NCBI GenBank assembly: GCA_002007465.1
Contig: LNAC01000031.1
Span: 5,375,305 to 5,439,304, forward strand
DNA length: 64,000 nt
DNA from: Ailurus styani
Lineage: Eukaryota; Chordata; Mammalia; Carnivora; Ailuridae
Direction of reading: 5' to 3'
Position numbers and translations under genes: made by a program. Of this stretch, positions 25,183-38,405 are shown in pieces. Within the stretch, counting starts at the first letter, position 1. Each line of letters starts with the position of its first letter. The notes below the pieces were generated by a model. It had not been told where the DNA came from. It worked only from the letters and a program-made list of their open reading frames with translations, and ran no database searches.

Positions 25183-28100
25183 GTGAGTGAGTGATGCTGA
25201 CCTGTGAGCCCTGGCCTTCTGTGGGACAGAGTGTCCATTTGTCTTTCAGAGGGTGAAATGCCACATTGTTTTTAGCAGGGGAGACTCCTTCTGGGTGATC
25301 TATTGCTCAGTTTCTTCATTATTTACTTTGTTTCTGCCAGTCTTTGGTTTTACAAAAGTTCTGTCAATTTCCTTCCTGAAATTTAGAACATATTGGTTGG
25401 AAAGAAGTCCTACTTGTAGCTTTGAAGAAATAACACCGTCCTAAATTTTAGCACATTTTCAAGTGAAAGACTTTGTTCTTAAATGGAATATGAAATCGTG
25501 ATACGAAAAAAATAAACCAAGCTAGATGAGAATTTCAGGTAATCAAGACACATCTTCATTTTATAATTGGTTGTCTTATACTGTCATCGAGGAACTCTTA
25601 AATTTTTTTTAAAAAATCATATTTTATGTAGCATCCTGCAAAAATATTTTCAAATTTATGTATGTAAATAGTTGAGATCATAGTTACAGATGAGCTGAAC
25701 TAACGCACTTTTAATAATTTAAAAAAAGAACTCCCCTTTCCTAATTTAAAATATAGCTTCACTGAAAGTTAATGTAAAATTAAGAATACAAGAATATTCT
25801 TGAGTATTCTTAATATAAGAGTATAATTATAGTCTTAATTTTACATTACTTGTATTTTACCTGAAATAATTTTATTTACTAATGAACCTGTAAAAACAAC
25901 TGTCTGTAAATTCAATAAGGTGGATTTACAAGTATTGATGATCCGTTAAAAATATACTGAGGCTCCATACTACTAAAGTTTGTGAAAATGGGCTACATAA
26001 TGATTGCTAAATAGTCAATTCAAGACGGGGTACAGTATATCTGGATATGCCGACATATTCCTCATTTCATGTATCAATTCATTGTTTATCATTTGTATTA
26101 TTATTTAACAGAAGTGTTCCACAGATTTGAATCTTTGGGCATGCACATTTGAAAGGAGTAAATTATTTAAACTGAAAGGTGTGAGACATTCACCTAGTGC
26201 TTTTCATGTTTCAGGGAATAATGCATTTTACTTTGTATAAGTTTTTAATATATTTCTACATATGCATAGGTGCTGAGTTTCCATTTTTTTTATATCATAT
26301 TAGAACAGCCTCCCTCTCACTCCAAATGTACCACAGCCCTCAGTCTCAGACTTCTGAAGACGGATTCCTACATCTTTTTTCTTCTTCCTCTCCATGTTAT
26401 TTCCATTTCTAAGAATGTTCCTTTGTTCTGTACACCCTTTCTACTAGAGCATCGTGTGAAGTCCTAAATAGGGCATTTCCCTTTTGAGTGTTGTCCTTTC
26501 TCTGAGGTACACTGTGTGTTGATACCTGATGGAAGTATCTCATTTATACCATGAGATGCTGGGTCAGCTCTGAGGTCAGGCAAATTTATGCCTGAGAGGC
26601 AGAAGCTTCTTTGTAACTCTGGGTCATAGGGGACCTGAGGTACTTGGCCGGAAAACGTCACAGCCAGTTGAAGGATATGGCCAGATCCTGGCTGTGGACC
26701 AGCCTTGGGAAAAACTGAGTTTTATAGAACTTTCCACAGGTATAGACAGAGGTATAGGTATAGGGTGAGGTATAGAAACATGCATAGGGTCCACTGAGTC
26801 TTACAGGAGCCCACCTTTTCTGCACAATTTTTGTGAATATTAAACTAGAGAAAGTCCCCTGGGGTCACATGAGATAAAATGCATCTATACAGAAAGCCGA
26901 TTCAGAAGCAATCATTAAGTACAAAGTGCAAAGCCTCTATAATTACCACATCTTGTTACTAAATAATCATTCCAGAACTTTCTTGAATTGCATCTTTTTT
27001 GGGGGAAGATCACAGTCTAGATTTAGTTTTCATGATGCACTGTGGAAACAGTAAAGGGCAGTCTTTTTTTCTGACATTAGCTACACTGGTAAGGATTCCT
27101 TGCCATTTATCCTTCCAAGAGGAGAAAGAAGAACACAGGGAGCCCTTCAAGGAGGCTGCCCCAAAAAAGGGGTTTTCTGACTGAGAAGCCAGTCTGAGCT
27201 GAGCCCCAGGAAGACAAGCAGACCCTCAGCCTTCTGTTCTCCCCACAAGTGTCAGTGAAGGAAGGCAGGCATGATCCTTTCCCAGACATCAGTTAAACAG
27301 GGCACTCACTTTGGCCATAGGAGGAAAAAGACAAAGAGAAAAGCTAGCCCCCAAGAGTTACCGAAAACAAGACAATGAGACAGATCTAAATTTGGCTCTT
27401 TTATTAGAAAAAAGTTTTAGAGAACACTGGATCTTAAGCAGACACAAAAGGCAAGCTATATGTCCATAAAGCTAGGGATTCACTCCTAGGTGTTATGCTG
27501 AAGCAAAGTATAGGAAGAAAATCTCTTAAACATCCTTTACTGGATCAAAAATGGCTCGGGACAAACCCCACCCCAGATGCACAGGAAATGAGAGAATATT
27601 AAAAATATTCACATTTATCCATCTCACATATGATTTCGTATTTTCTTGAGGTGTTTTTGGGGCCCTCGTCACTGCGATAGACTCTGAGAGTTGACTAGCT
27701 CTAAAAATATCACTTTGATTCACATGTTACTATCACTACCAGTCCACCTCGATACAATAAAAGTTGTCTTCATTTTTAAACAGGGAAGGTGAGGTATAGC
27801 AAGATTGATTCCTCTAAAGTTATATGGCAGAATCTAGGCTTTGAGTGCAGATTGGATACTTTCTTTGCTCTTTTCATTAAACTGTGCTAAAGTGTCACTC
27901 AACAGTGTATGTTAGGTCCTCCTTAGTGTCTGGTTATTGAGGCAACTGGATGCCTGTAATTGGTAACATAGTTATCTACCCTACACTGAAGACTCCATGC
28001 AACGGTTCTGTTTTACCATTTTGCCACTCTCTCTTAAAAACTATGAAATTCACTACTGAATTTCTACACAAAAACCTCTAAATGATTACACTCTTTCCAT

Positions 28101-29124
28101 GTTCCATTTCCCTGATTTTCTACATCTTTTTTTTTTTACCTTCTCTCTCATTTTTCTTATTGTCCCACTACATTCCTTCCCATCTTCTTAGTACTGTCTT
28201 TTTTGTAACTTCCACCACTTCTGTTCATTGATCCTGTTTTTGTTCTTTGTTCTGATGTTATCTCACTGTTAACACGCAGTCTTGCCACCTTCCCCAACCC
28301 CCTACATTATCCATCAGCAGCAGTGTGGGAACACTGCAACCCCATGAGCCTGGCCCTGTTGTAACCCACTTTTGCCAGCTTACACTCCATTTTCAGTCTC
28401 TCCAACACATCTACCATGTGCTCTCCTTTGCCAGAAATAACAGGGAGAAGAGTAGTCAATACTGACTTTATTTCTTAATTACCTCTGTATTTCCGGGAAG
28501 GGTAATGATGGCAGGTGAATTTTTACAAGGCTGACTCCTCTGTTACCCTCTTCCTGACTTCTAGATCCATTTGAAACATAACTGAAGTGAAAAGGGAATA
28601 TTTCCTCAAAGGAATTCTAAACTAGGGAGTATTTATATAACAGTGTAAGAGTTAAGTCTACAGATAGTTGCTGACATTTCATTTCCAGTGTCTGGAATCC
28701 AGTGTGAGCTGACAGAAGAAAAGAATGTCAGGCCCAGGGGCATTCTCATCTATGAAAATTGGGAGAAAACAAGATTGGGTACTCGTTTTAGAAGTAGAAA
28801 AACACATTAAAAAAAATTTTTTTTTTAACCACATAAGGAGGTCCACAACTAGTGCAACTTCAGACCCTGAAGTCACCTGGGACCATCTGGAAGGGTTGAT
28901 GGCAAGACTTATTTGTGTGGGCCCTGCTTTCACGAAACTCAGTACATTGTGACTCACCTGTGTCCTCTGATAGGCTCACTCCAATATTGCCTTCTGTTCC
29001 AGAGGGAAATGCAGTCTTACTTGATCCCTAGTGCGGAGTCTGAGTCAGAACCACATTTATTTTAACCTTTGTTTAAAAAAAGTATGAAGTGCTCAGATTG
29101 CTGATGTGTTAATTTCTCATTCAG
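25183..29124 (+). other. MCTP1: MCTP1 intron
   Basis: A GTGAGT donor and a TTCTCATTCAG acceptor bound this intron. It holds a nested inverted repeat (25770-25848), a possible MIR remnant near 27,760-27,860 and a pyrimidine-rich stretch at about 28,090-28,520 whose family I cannot assign. I see no other exon. Confidence 0.85.
25770..25848. repeat. Nested inverted repeat
   Basis: A 16-bp perfect inverted pair (25770-25785 and 25833-25848) encloses a second pair, TAAGAATAC and GTATTCTTA (25781-25789 and 25804-25812), around the 12-bp palindrome AAGAATATTCTT (25790-25801). It could fold as a cruciform or an RNA hairpin in either transcript. Confidence 0.8.
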
Positions 29125-29234
29125 TACTTTCAACTGGACTGTCCCATTCTTAAGCTGGCTGGCCATTGTAGCCCTCTGTGTGTTCACAGTCATCCTGTAC
29201 TTCATTCCACTGAGATACATTGTCCTTGTCTGGG
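29125..29234 (+). CDS. MCTP1: MCTP1 coding exon: second transmembrane segment
   Basis: This 110-bp exon has an acceptor CAG at 29122-29124 and a GTAAGT donor at 29235. The first base completes an Asn codon with the two bases of the previous exon, and one base of a Gly codon is left at the end. The translation, [18 protein letters not shown] then [18 protein letters not shown], contains an uninterrupted hydrophobic run of about 30 residues with a Pro near its end. That is the second membrane helix or hairpin of MCTP proteins, which anchors the C2 domains to the ER or vesicle membrane. The frame carries over exactly from the exon at 25073 and into the one at 38993, so this is a functional exon rather than a copy. 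Confidence 0.94.
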
Positions 29235-32200
29235 GTAAGTAAAGCCTTTTTTTTTTTAAACTGTCTTAGATATTCTAGGAACAAACTATTTTTAAGGGAT
29301 GAGTTATACTGTCAGTAGTTCCCTGTATTTATGATCATGAGGCTACTCTATGATGAAACGAGACAGGTCAGTTAAAAATCACAACAGGATAAAGATTTAG
29401 GTCTACCAACAAAATGCATTTTTCTTATCTGGCACCCTAAGGCTCCATCATCCTGTAAACATGTAGTTGTGCAGATTCTTCATATATCAAAGTGTAGCTT
29501 TGTCTAGATATCATTCTGATTTATTTTCACCACTTATACGTAAACAGGCATTTCGATCCATATGGTGCATTTAGGACAATATGCTTTTGTGCTGTGGTAC
29601 TTTATCTTGTGGAAGCGTCCATAAACACGGGACTATATATGGCCGCCTGTTTAAGAGGTCACCTTTAGGATGCAAGAAAAGGGTCCTTGGCCCTAACAGG
29701 CTGCTTAGGAATAAGAAACCTGCTTTATGTGTACTAAACAAAAGCGCTTCTGCAAGAACCCACATTAAAGGTGATATTTTCCAGTCCTCGTTTTTAATGC
29801 CATTATGCTGCATGCCAACAGTTCCTACGGCCCTAGATGGCCCTTAGATAGTTTCAGCACTCTTCGTTGTTTTAGGGTTTCTACTCCTTATCTGAGAGAA
29901 TTCGTGCTCTGAGAAAAACGGTCAGTCTCACGACAGACTCACATATAAAACTACATTAAGAGTAAAATTAAACAAGACCAGGGAGAAGTACGATTCCCTA
30001 CTTGCCCCTGGTCTGCACACACCTAAGATTGCTAAACATACACAAAATGCAAAGGACCAAAATGGGTATGGATTCCAGAAAACACATGTTTATGCTAAAA
30101 GCAAAAAGATCAAAAGGAATGTTTTTTTGTTTTCTTTTTAAGACTTTTAAAGAAAAGTGACAAAGGGGTCTGAGGTCCCCACACCCTCCGGTCATAATTC
30201 CTATCTCCCTATTCTCTTTGGTCTGTCTTGTCATGTCCTCAGTAAGCCCTCTTACCCTTTATCATCACTCTGCCTACCTTTACAACTTGGGTAGGGAGGA
30301 GAGGGTGGGGGGGATGATGATTTTTTTCCTCCTTGTTATAATTTAAACAATTTCAAATAAGATAGTACTCATACTACACAGGGAGAGAGGCCTTTCTTCC
30401 CTCTATCTTTTCAAGCCCTCATCTTTCACTCCTTCCTTTGATATATAAAACAGATGCTGTTTTCTTGAAAGAATTAGGGTAGGGCATGAGGTGTGGCAGT
30501 TTATTATCTCCAGCCTTCCTAGGGTCAGATCTGCCATCTCGGTTGTGATAGGTGATGACCCTCTGGTTTGGTTTCCCAGCGTGCTCAGAAACTGGAAGCC
30601 ATGGCAGACATCTGGCTCGGTAACCTGGGGTGGCCTCATTGACTCGGTCTTACACGTAATTCTTAGAGAATGTGTTTGGGCCTCTTGTTTCATCAAATGA
30701 AATAAAACAAGAACAGCATTTCTGTAGTGCTAGGTGATTGCTGAAATATTAACTGGAAATTTAAGACATGAGTCTCATATGGGGAGATGGACCAAAATCA
30801 AGAATGCGAAAGAAGGTTTATTCTGCTGAAGTTCCTGAAGAGCCAAGATGTTCTAAGTTATGGCCCAGTTTTTAAGAGTTTGTTGATTTCCTATAAAGCT
30901 GTTAATTTACTTTGTAGATGTGAATATGCTTAGTCACTTATTAAATGCAAGATAAATTTCAAAGAGTAGACTTATCCCCTTGAAATTCTATCTTCTATCA
31001 TAGAATATATAGAATAGGTACTTCTAGTTTTATACATTGTTTCAACATCTCTATGTATTAAATTTTTTGTTTCTATAATAGCTCTAATTTCACCTATAGT
31101 TATCCCTCGACCATATTTGCTCTTCAGGTAGTACAGAGGATTAACTGTTGAATAATTTAGTATGGGTAGATACGGTTCATCTGTAATGGTTCTTGGCTGT
31201 TCTATTCCAAAAGTGATCCAAGTAAGTCAATCACAGCATCTTGTGCAAGCATTAAATTTAAATTTTGTGTAATTTAAAAGGAAAATTGCTTCCTGAAAAT
31301 CTCAATGCCAGAGCTGTAGAAACGGAAACATTCCGCCCCCCCAACCCCCCGCCCCCATGGTGAGAACTTTTAAGAGGTACTCTCTTAGCAACTTTTAAGA
31401 TATGCAATGCAGAATTATTAACTGTAGTCATCATGCTGTACGTTACATCCCATCACTTATTTTGTAACTGAAAATGTGTAGCCCTTCACCCATTTCACCC
31501 ATCCTTCCATCCTCCCACCTCCGGCCTCTGGTAACTACCAGTCTGGAACTATGAGCTTGGTTTATTTATTAATTTATTTTTAATTCCACACACAAGTAAG
31601 GTCTTAGGGTATTTGTCTTAGACTCATTCCTCTTAGCATAATGCTCTCAAGGCCCACCTATGTTGTTGCAAATGGCAAGATTTCCTTGATTTTTATGGTT
31701 ACTACTCCACTTTGTATACATACACCTTATTTCCTGTATCCACTCGTTTGTCAGTGGACTCTGAGTTTGTTTCCATGTCTTGGCTGTTATAAGCAGTGCT
31801 GCAGTGGGCATGGGCCAGAAGGGTGTACTTATCTTTTGGAGTTCGTGTTTTTGTTTTCTTCGGAGAAATATCCAGAAAAGGAATTGCAAGAACATAGGAC
31901 AGTTTCACTTTTCTTTTTTTCGGGACTACCCATTCTGTTTTTCATAGTGCACCAGCTTACATTTCCACAAATAGTTAATGAGGGTTTCCATTTCTCTACA
32001 TGCCTGCCAACACTTGTTATTCCTTGTCTTTTTGACAATAGCCATTCTAACAGGTGTGAGGTGATACCTCAAGGTGTTCTTAATTTGTAGTCTCATAATT
32101 AGTGATGTTGAGCATCTTTTCATATCCCAGTTGGCCATCTGTAGGTCTTATTTGGAAAAATGTCTATTAGATCCTCTGCCTATTTTTTAAGTGAATTGTG

Positions 32201-32712
32201 TTTTTGTTTTTGCTACTGAGTTGTATTAGTTCTTTATGTATTTTGGATATTAGCCCCACAGCAGAGATAAGATTTGCAAATATCTTCTCCCATTCAGTAG
32301 GTTGGTTTTTTATTTTATTGATGGTTTCCTTTGCTGTGCAGAAACTTCTTAGTAGGATATAATCTTGTTTATTTTTACTTTTGTTTTTTTGCTTTTTGGG
32401 GTCAAATCTGAAATGTTGCCAAGACCGATGTCAAGGAGCTTACTGCCTTTATTTTCTTCTTGGAGTTTTATGGATTCTGGTCTTACATTCAAATCTCTAA
32501 TCCATTTTGAGTTAATATTTGTATATGAGATAGTAGTCCACTTTCATTCTTTTGCATGTCGTTGTCCAGTTTTCCAATACCATTTATGAGGCTGTCTTTC
32601 CTCCATTGTATATTCTTACTTTGTCCTAAATTTATTGATTATGTATGTGTGGGTTAACTTCCATACTTTCTATTCTGTTCCACTGATCCATGTGTCTGTT
32701 TTTATGCCAGTA

Positions 32713-32913
32713 TCATACTGTGATATCAGGGAGCATGATGCCTCCAGCTTTGTGGTTCTTTCTCAGGATTGCTTTGGCTATTTGGGATCTTTTGTGGTTC
32801 CATACAAATTTTAGGTCTGTTTCTTCTTCTTCTGTGAAAAATGCCACTAAAATTTTGATAAGGATTGTATTGAATCTGTAGACTACTATTGGGTAGGATG
32901 AACATTTTAACAC
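32713..32913 (-). pseudogene. L1 ORF2 fragment downstream of the reverse transcriptase
   Basis: LKFVWNHKRSQIAKAILR and the following KAGGIMLPD match the L1 ORF2 region after the reverse-transcriptase domain. Stops and shifts isolate it from the rest of ORF2. Confidence 0.8.
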
Positions 32914-35209
32914 TATTCTTCCTATCCATGAAGATGGACTATCTTTCTATTTATGTGTATTGTCTTCAATTTCTTTCATTGATGTCTTACAGTTTTCAGT
33001 GTACAGGTCTTTCACTTCCTTCATTAAATTTATTCATAGGTATTTTATTCTTTTTGATGCAATTGTGAATGGGATTGTTCTTAATTTCTCTTTCTGATAG
33101 TTCATTATTAGTGTAGAGAAACAAAACAGATTTTCATAGATTTTTGTATGCTTAATTTGCAAATTGGCCCCCAAACACAAAGTGCATAGACTGAAGAAAG
33201 CTACAAGAAAGTAAATCTCTACCCCTGCCTACCAGAATCTGAAAAGTTTACACAGAGGAATTAACTGGGCTCAGTCCCATATACTGTTCAGATTGTCTTA
33301 ATAACACATCACTTTTTCAAGCCTATGTCCTGGGAGCAGTTCCCACTGTGGGTACACTGTGCAGAATGTGAATTTCTAAAACCAAAGGGTAAGGAGCCTC
33401 TAACTGCCAGAGTTCAGCAATCAGGTCAACCATAGGTCATACCCTCTCCTACCTTCTCCATTACCTCTTTCCCAAAATCCAGCAGCTTCATTGAATTCAC
33501 TTATTCCTTTTTTTTTTTTTTTTGGTGGAATCTTTAGAATTTTCTCCATTTAACATGATGTCATTTGGACATATATAGCACTTTTCTTTCCAGTTTGGGT
33601 GTTTTTTTTTTCTTGCCTGATTGCTCTGGCTAGGACTTTCAGAACTCTGTTGAATAAAAATGGTGAGAGTGGACATTCTTGCCTTGCTCCCAAACTTCCG
33701 TTAAAAGCTTTCAGCTTTTCACCACTCAATAGGATGTTAGCTATGGGCTGTCATATGTGGCCTTTGTTATATTGAAGTATGTTCCCTCTATATCCACTTT
33801 GTGGAGGGTTTTTATCAAGGGATGTTCAATCTTGTCAAATGCTTTTCTTTATCTGTTGAGATGATCATCTGATTTTTACCCTTCAACTTTCTCAGTATGG
33901 TGTATCACACTTGATTGATTTGCAGATGTACCATCCTTGCATCCTTGGAATAAATCCAAATTGTGGTGAACGAGACTTTTATTCAGTGTGGTTTACTAAT
34001 ATTTTGTTGAGGATTTTTGCATCTCTGTTCATCAGAACTCTTGGCCTGTATTTTCTTTTTTTGTGTGGTGTCCTTGTCTAGTTTTGGAAACAGACTAATG
34101 CCTCATAAAATGAGTTTGGAAGTGTTCCCTCCTATCCTAGTTTTTGGAGGAGTAAGAAAAATTGCTCTTTGAGTGTTTGGTAGAATTCACTAGTGAAGTT
34201 GTCTGGTCCTGTGTGTTGGGAGGTTTTTGATTACTGATTCAGCTGCCTTCCTAGTAATCAGTCTGAATAGAAATTTTCTATTTCTTCATGATTCAGTGTT
34301 AGAAGATTGTGTGTATCTAGTAACTTGCCCATTTCTTCTAGGTTTCCATTCATTGGTGTTTGATTGTTCATACTAGTTTCTTAGGATCCTTTATAATTCT
34401 GTGGTTTCAAGTGTAACATTCTCTTTCAGTTCTGATTTTATTTGAATCTTTTTTTCTAGTCAAGTCTAGCTAAAAGTTTGCCATTTTAGTCATCTTTTCT
34501 AATAATCAGTTCTGAACTTTATTATTCTGTTCCTTCTATAACTTTGAGTTTTATTTATTGTTCCTTTTCTAGTTCTTTGAGATATAAAAGTAAAGAGATT
34601 TTTCTTTTTTATTGAGGTAGGCATTTATTGCTATAAACTTACCTCATAGAACTGCTTTGGTTGTACATTTTGGTATGTTGTATTTGTTTTCATTTTTCTT
34701 AAGGTATTCTTTTATTTCTTCATTGATGCATTGGCTTTAGTCTATCTGTTTTATGTTATTTAATCTCTCCATACTAGTGACTTTTCCAGTTTTCTTCTTG
34801 TAATTGATTTCTAGATTCCTTCCATTGTGGTTGAAAAAGATGCATGATATGATTTCAGTCTTCTTTAACGTATGAGCTGACCTGGAGAATGTTCTATGTG
34901 CACTTGGGATGAATGTATATTCTCCTGCTTTTGGACAGAATGTTCTGTTGATGTCCGTGAGGTCCATATGGTCTAACATGTCATTTAAGGCTGATGTTTC
35001 CATATTGGTTTTCTGCCTTGATGATCTAGGTGGTGATGTGAAGTACTAAAGTACTCTAGTATTATATTGCTATTTCTCCCTTTGTTAATATTTGCTTTTT
35101 AAGTTCAGGTGTTCCTGTGTTGACTGTATATTTTAAAACGCTCTATCCTCTTGCTGGGTTGGCCCCTTTATCATTATGTAATACCTTTCTTAGTGTCTTA
35201 TTAAAGTTT

Positions 35210-35466
35210 TTATTCTATAGTATGTTTTGTCCAATGTAAGCATAGCTGTTGCAGCTTGCTTTTGGTTTTCATTTGCATGGAGTAGGTTTTTTCCATTCCT
35301 TCACTTTCGGTCTGCATGTGTCTTTGCATATGAAGTACGTCTCTTGTAGGCCGTATATATAGAGATGGGTCTTGTTTTTTTATCCATTCTGCCATTTGAT
35401 ACCTTTTGACTGGATAATTTATCTTATTTAAACTAATGATTGATAGATACATACCTATTGGCATTT
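35210..35466 (-). pseudogene. L1 ORF2 endonuclease-start fragment
   Basis: The open frame matches the N-terminal endonuclease region of L1 ORF2, including the 'KRYQMAEWIKKQDPS' stretch. The QETH catalytic segment expected just after it is not intact. It is part of the L1 described separately. Confidence 0.75.
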
Positions 35467-35867
35467 CGTTAATGTTTTCTGTATTGTAGTTCCTCTGCAT
35501 TCCTTCCTTCTTTTGTGATTTGATGACTTTCCTTGCTGGTATGCTTTGGCTGTTTTATTATCTTTTGTGTATCTAGAATAGGTTTTGCCTTGCAGTTACC
35601 AGCAGGCTTACATATTAGAACTTGTAACAGTCCATTTTAAGTTGGTAACCATATAAGGCTGGATGCATTCTAAAGCTTTACATTTTAACTCTTCACCCCC
35701 ATGTTCTGTTTTAGATGTTACATTTAACATATTTTAATCCTGTGTATTCCTTAAGTAATTATTGTAGTCATATTTTGGGGGCTCCCCGTAAGTGTGTAAG
35801 CTCCTTTCAAAGAGATGCCAGTGTGCTGTCAAGATGGCATCCGCAGCATACATTTCCTAAGCCTTTA

Positions 35868-36210
35868 TTTTTTAAAAGATTTTTTATTTATTTATTTCAC
35901 AGAGGGAGAGAGATCACAAGGAGGCAGAGAGGCAGGCGGGGGNNNNNNNNNNNNNNNNNNNNNNNNNNNNNNNNNNNNNNNNNNNNNNNNNNNNNNNNNN
36001 NNNNNNNNNNNNNNNNNNNNNNNNNNNNNNNNNNNNNNNNNNNNNNNNNNNNNNNNNNNNNNNNNNNNNNNNNNNNNNNNNNNNNNNNNNNNNNNNNNNN
36101 NNNGGCTCCCTGATGAGCAGGGAGCCCGATGCGGGCCTCGATCCCAGTACCCTGAGATCATGACCTGAGCCGAAAGCAGAGGCTTTAACCCCTGAGCCAC
36201 CCAGGCGCCC
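35868..36210 (-). mobile_element. CAN-SINE in the L1, containing an assembly gap
   Basis: TTCCTAAGCCTTTA flanks it on both sides (35854-35867 and 36211-36224). The middle is an N-run at 35,943-36,103 that sits where the purine tract of the element would be. Confidence 0.92.
35943..36103. other. Assembly gap (161 N)
   Basis: All bases are N. In the other SINE copies the matching interval is about 25 bases, so the gap is either an expanded purine repeat or of arbitrary size. Confidence 0.98.
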
Positions 36211-36299
36211 TTCCTAAGCCTTTAGATGCACACCAAACTTGAAGCTTGCCATACAAGCCTAAAGCTCCAGGACAATCAACTAGGTCTCTTTCACAGATA

Positions 36300-38405
36300 G
36301 ATTGTGGATGTGTTTTAGCCTAATGTCTGTGCAGTGCCCTGGGGTGGCAGCCTTCCAAAAACTGTTACAGTCCTGTGGGACCCGGAAACACAAGCTCCGT
36401 GTCCACCAGAGCGAGGAGATCAAGGACTATTCCTTCAGTGGCAGCTGTACCAACCAGGGCACCAGAGATATGTAAAACCTCCCCTCTGAGAGATACTGCT
36501 GCTCCGGAGCATGGCACAGAGCCTGCTCTCCAAGGTTTCTGGAGACGTTCACAGTCAGCCCTTAAATGTGCATTTAATTAGAAGCCTGCCCCTTAGGCAG
36601 GAACTAGGATGATAAGCCTAGGGGTTTGTGACAAAGACTGAGCATCTGAATCTGTTGCCTCTAGCTATGTCCTCAGGGCTGTGGCTGTTGAAAAACTCTT
36701 TTTGCTTTGGTTACAGTCCTGTGGGACCTGTGAGCATAACCCCATTGGTCACCACAGCCAAGCGATACACAGGTGTCCCCCAGCAGCAGCTACAGCAGTC
36801 AGGGGTATCAAACAAGGACAGAAGCTCTGTACTGGGAGAGATTTATAAGCTGTCGTGAGCCAGAGGGTGCAAAGACTGCATCATGCAGATTCTGTTCCCT
36901 GAGAACCCCATAAACTCTTATACGTGTGCCAGACCAGAGGGTTGACCAGCAGCCCAAAGCGCCTCTGTAAGCAAATTGGCTTCTCAGAAAGACTGGGGGT
37001 GTCTACCAGTCTGTTGTCGGTACAGTGTCCTGGGGATGGCAGCCTGCCAAGAACGGTCTGAGTGCTAAGAGTCCCATGCAACTCAGGAACAGAAGCAAGC
37101 CTGGCCTACTGAGCCCGGTAATCAAGGAGTGTCCCTTTGCTGGCAGCCACAAAAACCAAAGCACCAGATGTGTGTAAAAGCCCCCCTCCAGGAAATGTTG
37201 GTGCTCTGAAGCATGGCAGAGGGAGAGCGTGAAGCTGGTGCCTGCCAGTTGAAGGGTAAAAGTGGCACCCACCAGCTTTACGAGGTAGAAAGAGGGAGCA
37301 GAGTATCCTGGCATGCCCTGGCCCCTCCAGCTGAAGCTTTCGGGGTTTATGAAAGAGATTCATTTGCTACAGTCTGGGTGCTCTTCTAATGGCTGCTTCT
37401 ATGCTGCACCCTCGGGCAAGTGAGTCTGCACTTGAGCCCTGTTCCAGATCACTATAGCTCTTTAGGGCATGATTTTCAAAGCCAGGTGTGTTGGGGGCTC
37501 ACCTCTCAGGTGTAGGACTTAAAAGCTGGGGTGCCTTATCTAGGGTATAACCTGCTGCTCTTCAGAGAGAAGCTCCATGTTTGTGAGTTACGTTGTAATT
37601 GTTGGTTGCCTTGCTGGGGTAGGATTTAGGAGGAGGTTTTGTCACAGCTTCTCCTACCCACTTCCATTGGCCTTTTTTGTGTTTTCCGGATGGGAAGAAG
37701 TCACTGAGCTAGTTTTCAGGTCTGTCTCAGAGGGAACTGTTCCGTATGGAGCTGCAGCTCTGGTGGATACATGGGAGGAGGGGAGCTCAAGATCCTCCCA
37801 CCTTGCCCGATTGAGCCACCTCCTAGATGTAAAACTGGACATAAAACCGGGGTACCAGTGGCAGAGGGAGCATGTGGAGATAGCATCCACTAGCTGGAGC
37901 AAGGCCAAGGGAAAGTGCAGAGATGGCACCCCAATCTCTGGCTCCAGAGAGCAGCCCCTGGAATGTGTGTCTAACCAGAGGCCCACCCCTCAGGCTGACG
38001 TTCCAAGACAAGCAAATGAGTCTCTCCCAAAGTCCAGGTACCCCTCAGTTAACTGCTATGTTGGGCCCTGGGGGTGATGCCAAGCATGCAAGTCCTTTAA
38101 GAACCATTTCTCAGATCACCCTAGCCTGGTGGGTCTCGTGGACCTGAGCCCCATTGGTTTTCAAAGGTAGATATTTTGGAGAGTCGTCTCAAAAACTGGG
38201 AGTGCCTGATGTGGGGTTCAAACCCTTTACTCCTCAAGGAGAAGCTACAGCTTTTGAGTTCCCTCCTGACCCTGGGTTGCCACACTGGGGGTAAGGTTTA
38301 TGCTGAGTTTACGTCCCAACCTCTCCTACCTGCTTTGAAGCGGGACTTCTCTGAGTACCAGATATGTGGGAGGAGAGTTCAGGATCCTCTTGCGTCACCA
38401 TCTTT
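36300..38405 (-). repeat. Duplicated blocks in the L1 5' region
   Basis: Two similar blocks repeat within this stretch. 'agtgccctggggtggcagcc' at about 36,330 recurs as 'agtgtcctggggatggcagcc' at about 37,023. 'gagagaagctccatgtttgtg' at about 37,567 recurs as 'aaggagaagctacagcttttg' at about 38,237. The offset is about 670-690 bp, as expected for tandem 5' UTR units. Confidence 0.6.

Noticed and set aside
35715..36200. Open frames on both strands crossing the N-run
   Set aside because: They are artefacts of undetermined bases and SINE sequence.
36310..36345. CTCF-like 'ccctggggtggcag'
   Set aside because: Only about 8 of 13 core positions match, and it lies in repeated L1 sequence.
37577..38077. 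166-residue open frame on the + strand
   Set aside because: It lies in the reverse-strand L1 5' region, on the antisense side, and matches no family.
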